DNA of 64,000 bases from RBG-13-68-16 sp041494245 (GTDB lineage Bacteria > Acidobacteriota > Thermoanaerobaculia > Thermoanaerobaculales > Thermoanaerobaculaceae): NCBI GenBank assembly GCA_041494245.1, contig JBGQAK010000007.1, positions 130,684 to 194,683 on the forward strand, written 5' to 3'. Below are positions 7,860 through 15,322 of this stretch, in pieces. The number at the start of each line of letters is the position of its first letter. The stretch's first letter is position 1. The notes under the pieces are model-generated. The model did not search any database and had not been told where the DNA came from. It saw only the letters and a list, made by a program, of their open reading frames with translations. Made by a program: the position numbers and the translations under genes.

Positions 7860-10829
7860 CTAGCCACGAAGAACGATGAGACCCCGGCGGGTCGCGCCAT
7901 CGACAACAACTTCCAGGGGGCGGTCCAAGCGGATGTGCCTCACCCTACCGGCCAGCTCTTCACGCTCGGCAGGATGAGCTGCGAGCCACTCCCAGTTGAC
8001 GCTGCCACCGTTTTGTAGCCGATGCACGGCGAGGAACGGGATGCCAAACGACGTCAGGTTGTGGAAGAAATGGGATCCCTGCGAGGGCTCCACCTCGAGG
8101 TCCGCGAAATCGGTCTCGACGATCGCTGCGGCAGCCGATATCTGTGCCCATGCAACTGGTACCCCGAGCCACGGATCCCGCGAGCCCCACCGACCAGGTC
8201 CAATCAACAAGTAGCCTCGCCCTTCACTGCGCATCCGCTGGTTCTGGCGCTCAAGGATGCTCGCGACCTCAGCGGTATGCGCCCGCTCGAGAGTCGGAAG
8301 AACGACTACGACGTCGCGGACGTTGGTCCGCCGACCATGTCCGAGGGCGTTTGCGGAATCCGCAATCACGGTGTCACCAACGGCTGCGTCTATCGAGTCC
8401 GCCCTCTCCAGAGGTTCGATGAGCATCGGCCGCACCTGCAGCACGTGAAAGACCCGACTCGTCTCACCGGCTTTGAGATCGACCGCGAACTCGACCTCCA
8501 CCGGCACTCCCAGCGCACGCTGACTCGCCCGCAAGAGCCACGTCAGGATCTCGGCAAGAGGAAAGCCGCTCCCCTTCAGGACCCGAGAGAACGTCACGAG
8601 CGGGCTTCCCCCGGGAACTAATCCATCGACCACCGTGTCGTTGGGCCGCAGATAGGTGGATGCAAGCGTGGCCACGCCACTATCCGCCAATGCCTCCGTG
8701 ACCTCGAGCGAAACCAGGTTGGCGTCGTACTCCAAGCCTGGAATGACGTCAATTCGGCTCATGTCGAGCGCCCAGAACCGCCTCTGAGCGTTACGCAAGA
8801 TGTCTTTTGTCGCCGAGAACTGCGGCAAGACCTGTGGCCAGGCGGGGCAGAAACGCAGCGCCTCGAACCCATCCACCACCGACTTCCCGAGTCCCACCGC
8901 CACCATAGCCACACCGTCTTCCGAGCGCATCTCGCGGAACGGGTAGAAATTGTACGAGCATGCAACGCCCGAGAAGGTGGGGTAGAAGCGAGCCCCGCGG
9001 GAGCTGCCGACGACACGCTGGAGGAGGACGGCCATTCTCTCCTCTTCCAGGCGGTGGGGCGTGCTCGCCAGGTACGCGCGAGCGGCCTGCATGAAGGTGG
9101 AGGCATAGACAACCTTGATCGCCTCGAGCAGCTGGGCCAGCCGCACGTCGAGGCTCGGGTGGTTGTTGGGGAGCATGATCGTGGCATACACGCCGGCAAA
9201 GGGCTGATAAGGGGAGTCCTCCAGCAGGCTCGACGAGCGCACGGCCAAGGGGCCACGGATCACCTGGAGGAACTTGGCCAGGTCGGCCCGCAGCGAACGG
9301 TGGAACCGACCCATACGGACAGCGTCGAGCACCTGCGGGTCAGAGCTCTCCCCCGGCCTGGAGACCAGCGTTTGCAGGTCGTTGCGCTCGAGGAACTCCT
9401 CGAACACGTCGGTGGCGATTGCCACGGTCTGCGGTACCACCGTGTCCACGTTGGCGAAGCTCACGCGCTCCTGAGCCAGCAGTTGCTGCATGAACGCGAG
9501 GCCCCGCCCCTTGCCGCCAAGAGATCCCGAGCCGATCTTGGCGAAGCCGACGAACTCGTCGAAACGATCAACAGCGAAATCAACGAGGACATGGCGCTTG
9601 ATCTCGCGCAGGTAGCCCGTCACGGTGCGGACAAGGAAGGCCCGCAACTCCGCCAACGACGCAAACTCGGAGACCGTCCGCGGCCGCAAGGCGGAAGCCA
9701 CCTCGAACTCGGTACGTGCTTTGAACCAGCGAGAGAAATGGTTGTGGCTGGCGTGGTACTCGAGCGAAAGCTCCGGTACGCGATCCAGCTCGACCAGCAG
9801 TTCGCGGATCTCGCTCGCACGCCCCACCTCTGCCCCATCCGGGAGGCGAAAAACAAAGTCTCCGAAGCCAAAGCTATCCAGGATGAAGCGCCGCACATCG
9901 TCGAGCACCATTGGAGAGGTCTTGTCGAGGAACACTGCCGAAAGCGAGACGGCGCGCGGCCGGTTGTCCGGCTCCGAGGAGAGCAGCAGCACCGGCATTT
10001 CCGGGTCGCGCGCCCGGACGCGACGGGTCAGCTCCAAACCGGCCTCCGCATCCTGTCGCCCATCGCGCGGAAAACGGATATCGGAGATGAGACCCAACAC
10101 GTTTTCGCCGTACCGCTCGATCAGGTGCCAGGCCTCCTCGAGGGTCTGGGCCAGCATGATCTTCGGCCTGGCCTGCAAACGGAGCAGCCTGTGGGAGAGG
10201 TTGAGGCCCTCCGCCATGAGGCGCTCCGTCTGCCGCGTGACCTCGGCATACAGGTGGGGCAGGATAAACGAGACGAAACGCACGTCGTCCTCGACGAGAA
10301 CGATGACCTGCACACCGGCCTGCAGGATGTCGTGGTCGGCGTTGCGGCGGTCTTCCTCCTGCTGGATCATGGCCAGCAACGTCTTGACGCCACCCTGGGA
10401 AAGGAAGACCCAGTCAACGATCCCGGACTCCCGGAGGCCTTCAAGGTGTGCAAGATCCCAGCCGTGTGCGGCAAGAACTCCGATCGACATTGTCGGGAAG
10501 TCACGTTTGACTTGTGTGGCGAAGTCGTGCAAGGGCATGCCGGGAAGTCTGGCGGTCGTCACCACCATGTCGAACTGTTCACCTCGCAGCAGCTGCAGGC
10601 CCCCATCCACGGTCTCTGCGCGTGTAAAGTGAGGGGCGTAGCCAACGTTGAGGCCAAGGTCGCGATACTCCTGGGACATCAGCTCTGCGAGCTCCCCGTC
10701 CTCCTCGAGCACAAAAGCGTCGTACCGAGAGGCGACGAGCAGAACCTTGCGCACGCGGAAGGCCATCAGGTCCGAGAACTGCTCGGTTCGCATGCCGTAG
10801 CGACTGACCAGCTCAAGCTGCCCTGTCAT
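7860..10829 (-). CDS. Tandem receiver domains fused to PEP-synthase-type ATP-grasp enzyme
   Basis: 989 residues. Residues ~26-140 form a degenerate response-regulator receiver: the phosphoacceptor position reads 'MVVTTARLPG', with no Asp. Residues ~172-313 form a second receiver with 'VLVEDD', an acceptor Asp in 'LISDIRFPRDG', 'LLLSSEP' and the Lys of 'VFLDKTSP', so it may be phosphorylated. The ATP-grasp core follows, with 'GSLGGKGRGLAFMQQ', 'VRSSSLLEDSPYQPFAGVY' near 533, 'QVRPML', 'LIGPGRWGSRDPW' near 881 and 'SQGSHFFHNLTSF'. No swivelling His or PEP-barrel domain is present. No output DNA-binding domain follows, so the receiver probably controls the enzyme directly. It lies upstream of the GDH-like operon, on the same strand. 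Confidence 0.75.
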   Translation of the reverse strand: MTGQLELVSRYGMRTEQFSDLMAFRVRKVLLVASRYDAFVLEEDGELAELMSQEYRDLGLNVGYAPHFTRAETVDGGLQLLRGEQFDMVVTTARLPGMPLHDFATQVKRDFPTMSIGVLAAHGWDLAHLEGLRESGIVDWVFLSQGGVKTLLAMIQQEEDRRNADHDILQAGVQVIVLVEDDVRFVSFILPHLYAEVTRQTERLMAEGLNLSHRLLRLQARPKIMLAQTLEEAWHLIERYGENVLGLISDIRFPRDGRQDAEAGLELTRRVRARDPEMPVLLLSSEPDNRPRAVSLSAVFLDKTSPMVLDDVRRFILDSFGFGDFVFRLPDGAEVGRASEIRELLVELDRVPELSLEYHASHNHFSRWFKARTEFEVASALRPRTVSEFASLAELRAFLVRTVTGYLREIKRHVLVDFAVDRFDEFVGFAKIGSGSLGGKGRGLAFMQQLLAQERVSFANVDTVVPQTVAIATDVFEEFLERNDLQTLVSRPGESSDPQVLDAVRMGRFHRSLRADLAKFLQVIRGPLAVRSSSLLEDSPYQPFAGVYATIMLPNNHPSLDVRLAQLLEAIKVVYASTFMQAARAYLASTPHRLEEERMAVLLQRVVGSSRGARFYPTFSGVACSYNFYPFREMRSEDGVAMVAVGLGKSVVDGFEALRFCPAWPQVLPQFSATKDILRNAQRRFWALDMSRIDVIPGLEYDANLVSLEVTEALADSGVATLASTYLRPNDTVVDGLVPGGSPLVTFSRVLKGSGFPLAEILTWLLRASQRALGVPVEVEFAVDLKAGETSRVFHVLQVRPMLIEPLERADSIDAAVGDTVIADSANALGHGRRTNVRDVVVVLPTLERAHTAEVASILERQNQRMRSEGRGYLLIGPGRWGSRDPWLGVPVAWAQISAAAAIVETDFADLEVEPSQGSHFFHNLTSFGIPFLAVHRLQNGGSVNWEWLAAHPAEREELAGRVRHIRLDRPLEVVVDGATRRGLIVLRG

Positions 10830-10958
10830 GGCGATTGCCTGCCCAGCACTGTACCAGAAGCCTCAAGGCCGTGAGCCACTTCGCTGCTGTTCCCCTCGTC
10901 ACGTGCCGTGACCCCTTGAGGGATCGGCTCCGAGCCCTCTGGCCAAGAGACAATCCGG

Positions 10959-10986
10959 AAAGAAAACGGGGGAGACTCGCTCCCCC
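10959..10986 (-). terminator. Intrinsic terminator of gdhA
   Basis: Read on the minus strand: GGGGGAG, a 5-base loop, CTCCCCC, then G and TTTTCTTT. The 7-bp stem followed by a T-tract lies just beyond the gdhA stop codon at 11020. This is the clearest intrinsic terminator in the window. Confidence 0.8.
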
Positions 10987-11019
10987 GCCCCCTGCGCCTC
11001 CCAACAGAAAGCCTCGGCC

Positions 11020-12366
11020 CTACACAAGCCCCTGGTCGATCATCGAGTTGGCAACCTTGATGAAGCCCGCGATGTTCGCGCCCAGTACGTAGTTGCCGGG
11101 ATCGCCGTACTCCTTGGCGGTTTCCACGCACGCCGCGTGGATGTTCTTCATGATCGTGTGCAGTCGTTCGTCGACCTCTTCACGCGACCAGGTCAGACGC
11201 AGGCTGTTCTGCGACATCTCCAGGCCCGACGTGGCGACGCCACCGGCGTTGGCTGCCTTGCCCGGCCCGAACAGGATTTTCTTGGCGAGGAAGACCTCCA
11301 CGCCCTCGAGAGTGGTTGGCATGTTCGCGCCCTCGGAGACGCAGGTGCAGCTATTCTTCACCAGCATCTGGGCATCCTCGCCGCTGATCTCGTTCTGCGT
11401 TGCTGACGGGAAAGCCACGTCGCACTTGACGAACCAGGGACGCCGGCCCTCGTAGTAGTCGCACTTGAACTTCTCGGCGTAGTCCTTGATGCGTCCCCTC
11501 TTGACGTTCTTGAGCTCCATCAGGTATTCCCACTTCTCGCCCTTGACCCCGTTCTTGTCCACCACCGTTCCGTTGGAGTCCGAGATGGTGATGACCTTGC
11601 CCCCCAACTGATTGACCTTCTCGATCGTGTACTGGGCGACGTTGCCGGAGCCGGAAACCGCGCAGACCAAGCCGTCGAGCGACATTCCGCGGGTCTTCAG
11701 CATCTCTTCCGCGAAGTACGTCGCACCATAGCCGGTCGCTTCGGGCCGGATGAGCGAGCCACCCCAGTTAAGGCCTTTGCCCGTGAATACCCCCTCGAAG
11801 GAATGGGTGAGCTTCTTGAATTGGCCGAAGAGATAGCCGATCTCGCGACCACCGACACCGATGTCTCCGGCGGGCACGTCGATGTTTGCGCCGATGTGCC
11901 TGAACAGCTCGTTCATGAAGCTCTGGCAGAAGCGCATCACCTCCGAATCGGACTTGCCCTTGGGGTCGAAGTCGCTGCCGCCCTTGGCGCCGCCCATCGG
12001 CAACGTGGTGAGGCTGTTCTTGAGGATCTGCTCGAAACCGAGGAACTTGAGGATGCCGAGGTTGACCGTGGGGTGGAAGCGCAGACCGCCCTTGTACGGG
12101 CCGATGGCGTTGTTGAACTCCACCCGAAAACCGCGGTTGACATGAATGACACCCTTGTCGTCCTGCCAAGGAACCCGGAAGATGTAGACCCTGTCTGGCT
12201 CACTCAGCCTCTCGAGGATCTTGTACTCCAAGTACTCGGGGTGCCGCTCCAGGCACGGGATGAGTGAATCCACGACTTCCTTCAATGCCTGATGGAACTC
12301 CGGCTCGGCGGGGTTCTTGGCGAGCAGGTTGCCCATGAACTTCTCCACGGTCTTCGCGACGCTCAT
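11020..12366 (-). CDS. gdhA: NADP-type glutamate dehydrogenase
   Basis: 448 residues, the normal hexameric GDH length. It catalyses reversible reductive amination of 2-oxoglutarate to glutamate. Conserved segments: 'GPYKGGLRFHPTVNLGIL', 'LPMGGAKGGSDFDPKGKSD' with the catalytic Lys, 'DVPAGDIGVGGREIGYL', 'SGSGNVAQY' in the Rossmann fold and 'ANAGGVATSGLEMSQN' near the end. The frame extends 79 codons upstream, but the ATG at 12366 has GGGAG about ten bases before it and begins the conserved sequence. The gene has its own promoter and terminator, so it is monocistronic. Its intact lysine contrasts with the GDH-like neighbour. Confidence 0.93.
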   Translation of the reverse strand: MSVAKTVEKFMGNLLAKNPAEPEFHQALKEVVDSLIPCLERHPEYLEYKILERLSEPDRVYIFRVPWQDDKGVIHVNRGFRVEFNNAIGPYKGGLRFHPTVNLGILKFLGFEQILKNSLTTLPMGGAKGGSDFDPKGKSDSEVMRFCQSFMNELFRHIGANIDVPAGDIGVGGREIGYLFGQFKKLTHSFEGVFTGKGLNWGGSLIRPEATGYGATYFAEEMLKTRGMSLDGLVCAVSGSGNVAQYTIEKVNQLGGKVITISDSNGTVVDKNGVKGEKWEYLMELKNVKRGRIKDYAEKFKCDYYEGRRPWFVKCDVAFPSATQNEISGEDAQMLVKNSCTCVSEGANMPTTLEGVEVFLAKKILFGPGKAANAGGVATSGLEMSQNSLRLTWSREEVDERLHTIMKNIHAACVETAKEYGDPGNYVLGANIAGFIKVANSMIDQGLV

Positions 12367-12387
12367 GCGAGTTCTTCTCCCTTCTCT

Positions 12388-12405
12388 CGGCAAGTTCCCT
12401 TGCCG
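12388..12405 (-). promoter_or_regulatory. Leader hairpin before gdhA
   Basis: On the minus strand CGGCAAG-GGAA-CTTGCCG forms a perfect 7-bp hairpin with a GNRA-type loop, just upstream of the gdhA ribosome binding site. It sits in a predicted 240-nt leader and could stabilise the RNA or affect translation. I do not recognise a known riboswitch. Confidence 0.4.
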
Positions 12406-12613
12406 TGGCTCGGAGCACTCCTTGCGAGTTCTCCTACCTAACGCGACCCAAGAAAACCGATGTGACGCATACCAGACCCCGGACTCCTTCGTGGCGTGTC
12501 GCCTTGTGCGCCCTCCTTTCGCCGCTCGCCGCCATGGGCAAGCCGGCTTGAGGTCAAATGGCATGGGGTGCATTTCCCCTATTCTCGGAGAAAGTTGACG
12601 CACCCTCTCTGGC

Positions 12614-12642
12614 CTTGTAACACACGACTACAAGCGTGTCAA
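12614..12642 (-). promoter_or_regulatory. Candidate gdhA promoter
   Basis: On the minus strand TTGACA (12637-12642), a 17-bp spacer and TACAAG (12614-12619) match a housekeeping promoter well. Transcription would start near 12607 and give a gdhA leader of about 240 nt. Confidence 0.55.
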
Positions 12643-12754
12643 CTAGCGAGCAGCCTACGTTTTAGACGAAGTCGCCTGTCAGAAACCGGGGGGCTTCACG
12701 GTCGAGGACCAGATCGTCAAGGGCCTCGCCAACGGCGCACCGTTCGTCAAGCTC

Positions 12755-13138
12755 GTGGGCATGGCGCGCGGGCCAATCGCGGCCGCGATGGTGGGCAAGA
12801 CCATCGGGCGGACGATCGAAGAGGGGCAGGTCCCCATGTACGTCGCGCGCTTCGGCTCGACGAAGGACGAGATCTTCGTGACCGCGAGCGAGATGCACAA
12901 GGAGCTGGGCGACCAGGAATTCGACAGGATCCCGACGGGGGTTCTGGGCCTGTTCACCTACTCCGAGCGCCTGGCGCAGGGGCTGAGGCAGCTGATGGCA
13001 GGAAACCGCAAGTTCCCGTGCGCGTACATCAGCCGCGACGATCTCTCCGCGCTCACCAGAGAGGCCGCCGAGATCTCGGGCATCACCTACGTGATGGACG
13101 TCGACAGGGCGGAGGCGCAGGCGATCCTGAAGGCGTAG
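12755..13138 (+). CDS. Hypothetical protein, 5' end uncertain
   Basis: I do not recognise this family. From the GTG at 12755 it has 127 residues with alternating helices and strands ('VPMYVARFGSTKDEIFVTA', 'FPCAYISRDDLSAL', 'SGITYVMDVDRAEA'). The same frame is open back to 12647, and the upstream codons read like coding sequence ('GGFTVEDQIVKGLANGAP'), yet no ATG, GTG or TTG occurs there. Either translation starts at the GTG inside a longer ancestral domain, or the gene has lost its 5' end. It is divergent from gdhA and 400 bp before the redox operon, which has its own promoter. Confidence 0.5.
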   Translation: MGMARGPIAAAMVGKTIGRTIEEGQVPMYVARFGSTKDEIFVTASEMHKELGDQEFDRIPTGVLGLFTYSERLAQGLRQLMAGNRKFPCAYISRDDLSALTREAAEISGITYVMDVDRAEAQAILKA

Positions 13139-13371
13139 CCCGCACGGCACGCGGGGGCGCCCCCAATGGTGCGGAGGTGGGTGTCATGGCGTCTCCATGT
13201 CGCGGAGGCGGGACAGGGAGACCGGCTCCCATCCCCGCCGGCCGGAGGCAACGCCGGCCAGCCCGAGCGGCCGGGAGCGATCCGCGGCACCGGTTCGGAA
13301 CGGGGATCCGAGCCCGCAGCCGTCTCGCCATTTGCGACGTTATCTCATTTAAGACACCGCTCCCATGGCAC

Positions 13372-13400
13372 TTGACGCAACTTCTGCGCCAGCCTATCGT
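13372..13400 (+). promoter_or_regulatory. Promoter of the redox operon
   Basis: TTGACG (13372-13377), a 17-bp spacer and TATCGT (13395-13400) lie 140 bp before the first gene of the operon that runs to 23131. The rest of the 13139-13540 gap is GC-rich, with nothing else recognised. Confidence 0.5.
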
Positions 13401-13540
13401 GCTGGTGGTATGGGCATGCGCCGCGAGCCACGGCCGCTTCCCCTTCCCTCCCCGGGGCGGCCGGGCGGGGCGGCGGGATGTCTTTCCCGGCAGGCGGCGG
13501 ATCGCACCACCAGGATCGCGCCCAGGAGCGCACAGGCCAC

Positions 13541-14107
13541 ATGGTAGAAGCTTCCCCCTCGCCCCGTTACGAGCTCGCCGACGTCCAGCCCGGCTACGTG
13601 ATCATCGAGCGCGAGATGTACAGCAAGGCGGCCAGGTCGTACTTCTCCGCCGAGCCCGTGCCGCCCAAGGAGCCGTATCGCGAGGGTCCCAAGGTCTGGG
13701 CGTTCTGGGAGATGGCCCAGTCGTTCCGGTTCTCCGTGCGCGACAACCAGACCGCCAAGGTCGTCAAGTTCGACGAGCTGCTCGGGCTGCTCTACTACGC
13801 CTGCTGCGACCGCGACAGCGATCTCTACCGCATCGGTGAGCTGGCGCACGAGCTCAGGATCTCGATCTATGCGGCCATCGCCTACGAGGCACCGGACGGA
13901 TCGCCGCTGGACATCCCCCTCGAGAAGCTCGCCATCCTCAACAAGGCCTTCAACGAGCGGCTGCGCAGCAGGGACAAGAAGATCCTCATTCTCCCCGACT
14001 ACTTCGGTCTCTACAAGAAGCTGTCCTACGGCCAGATCATGCTCGACTTCGGCCTCACGGCGATGGAGGAACGGGGGGGCTCGCTTCTCAAGGAGGACGT
14101 GCAATGA
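13541..14107 (+). CDS. Uncharacterised first gene of the redox operon
   Basis: 188 residues from the ATG at 13541, with GGAG about 14 bases upstream; an in-frame start at 13478 adds low-complexity sequence and is less likely. The protein is soluble, charged and mixed alpha/beta, with 'GYVIIEREMYSKAARSYF', 'FDELLGLLYYACCDRDSD' and 'KKILILPDYFGLYKKLSYG'. No family is recognised. It overlaps the next gene by ATGA, so its product is probably needed with the DRTGG protein. It may belong to the accessory set that travels with hydrogenase-like operons. Confidence 0.6.
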   Translation: MVEASPSPRYELADVQPGYVIIEREMYSKAARSYFSAEPVPPKEPYREGPKVWAFWEMAQSFRFSVRDNQTAKVVKFDELLGLLYYACCDRDSDLYRIGELAHELRISIYAAIAYEAPDGSPLDIPLEKLAILNKAFNERLRSRDKKILILPDYFGLYKKLSYGQIMLDFGLTAMEERGGSLLKEDVQ

Positions 14108-14433
14108 AGCTGAAAGAGATCGCGGAAAAACTCGAGCTCGAGAGGCTCACGCCGGTCTTCGACAAGGACGTCACCGGCGTGTACATCTCGGACATGGTGA
14201 GCGACGTAATCGCCAACGCCAAGGCCGGGAACCTCCTTGTGACGGTCCAGGTCCACGCCAACGCGCTCGCCGCGGCCAATCTCGTGGACCTCTGCGGGAT
14301 CATCCTCGCGCAGGGCAAGAAACCGGCGGAGGACGTGATCAAGATGGCGGTGAAGGCCGAGATCTCGATCTTCTCCACCGCGCTCACCCGCTGGCAGGTG
14401 GCGACCAAGCTCTACGAGGCGGGGCTCCGCTGA
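14104..14433 (+). CDS. DRTGG-domain protein
   Basis: 109 residues. 'VTGVYISDMVSDVIANAKAG' and 'LCGIILAQGKKPAEDVIKMA' match the DRTGG fold, a small domain seen in HPr-kinase-related and CBS-linked proteins and in genes beside Fe-hydrogenase operons. It has no catalytic signature and probably acts as a ligand-binding or regulatory module. Its ATG overlaps the preceding stop codon (ATGA), indicating translational coupling. Confidence 0.75.
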   Translation: MKLKEIAEKLELERLTPVFDKDVTGVYISDMVSDVIANAKAGNLLVTVQVHANALAAANLVDLCGIILAQGKKPAEDVIKMAVKAEISIFSTALTRWQVATKLYEAGLR

Positions 14434-14471
14434 CTCCGGGCCGCGAGGCCGGCGACCCCCAGGGGAAAACC

Positions 14472-14822
14472 GTGCAGCTGCGTGCGGTCGTAGCACTCCT
14501 CGAGTGCGACGTGATCTGCGGGCACAAGGTGCTCGACGCGCATGTGTTTTCCTGCTGCGCCGCCGACCTGATGAGCGACGTGCTGGCTTTCTCCGCTCCG
14601 AACGCGCTCCTCGTCACCGGCCTCACGACCGTGCAGTCCGTGCACACGGCGGACGTCGCCGACTGCAGGGGCATCCTCTTCGTCTCGGGCAAACAGCCTT
14701 CCCCGGAGGCGCTCGACCTCGCCAGGAGCCGGGAGATACCCCTCCTGTCCACGCAGCACTCCATGTTCGACTCCTGCGGCCTCCTCTCCCAGCACGGGCT
14801 GCCGCCATCCAGAAAGGCGTGA
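14472..14822 (+). CDS. Second DRTGG-like domain protein
   Basis: 116 residues from a GTG at 14472 with AGGGGA upstream. 'VLDAHVFSCCAADLMSDVL', 'LVTGLTTVQSVHTADVAD' and 'GILFVSGKQPSPEALDLA' parallel the preceding protein (a 'DLMSDVLA' helix, then a strand ending in a Gly-Lys turn), so it looks like a paralogue. Two adjacent Cys (about residues 27-28), plus others, might bind metal or sense redox state. It lies between the DRTGG and ATPase genes of the same operon. Confidence 0.6.
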   Translation: MQLRAVVALLECDVICGHKVLDAHVFSCCAADLMSDVLAFSAPNALLVTGLTTVQSVHTADVADCRGILFVSGKQPSPEALDLARSREIPLLSTQHSMFDSCGLLSQHGLPPSRKA

Positions 14823-14829
14823 GGATGCG

Positions 14830-15309
14830 ATGAGCCCTCCGCTCGCCTCCGACCGCCCCGAGGTCCGCGACGCCCAGGACGAGGTCCTCTACCGCGAGAC
14901 GTTCAGGATCGTGGGCAACAACTTCGAGCACGGTGGTGAGGTTGCGACGCGCGTCAAGGCCGTGCTCAAGCAACTCGGCCTCCCAACAGCGGTGATCCGG
15001 CGGCTCTCGATCGCGAACTTCGAAGCCGAGATGAATGTGATCATGTACGCTGACGAAGGTTCCCTCGACCTTGAGGTGCTTCACGGCTCGGTCCGGGTGA
15101 CCGTCTCCGACCGCGGCCGCGGCATTCCGGATATCGAATGGGCCATGCAGGAAGGGCACTCCACGGCAACCGCCGAGATGAGGGCGCGCGGATTCGGGGC
15201 CGGACTGGGTCTGCCGAACATCAAGCGCAACAGCGACGAGTTCAGCATCGCCTCCACCGCCGGGGTGGGCACTACGCTGCGCTACGTCGTGCGCGCCGAC
15301 GGATCGTGA
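14830..15309 (+). CDS. RsbW-like GHKL ATP-binding protein
   Basis: 159 residues with the Bergerat ATP-binding fold. 'FEAEMNVIMYADEG' is the N-box region, 'VSDRGRGIPD' the G1 box, 'RGFGAGLGLPNIKRNSDEF' the G2 box and lid, and 'GVGTTLRYVV' the last strand. Such single-domain proteins include anti-sigma-factor kinases; versions beside hydrogenase genes are common and poorly understood. No cognate sigma factor or STAS anti-anti-sigma protein is present in the window. It starts 8 bp after the previous gene. Confidence 0.8.
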   Translation: MSPPLASDRPEVRDAQDEVLYRETFRIVGNNFEHGGEVATRVKAVLKQLGLPTAVIRRLSIANFEAEMNVIMYADEGSLDLEVLHGSVRVTVSDRGRGIPDIEWAMQEGHSTATAEMRARGFGAGLGLPNIKRNSDEFSIASTAGVGTTLRYVVRADGS

Positions 15310-15322
15310 GCGGCGGGAGACC

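Noticed and set aside
1447..10829. Annotation as PEP synthase or pyruvate phosphate dikinase
   Set aside because: All three proteins lack the swivelling phosphohistidine domain and the PEP-binding barrel needed for that reaction.
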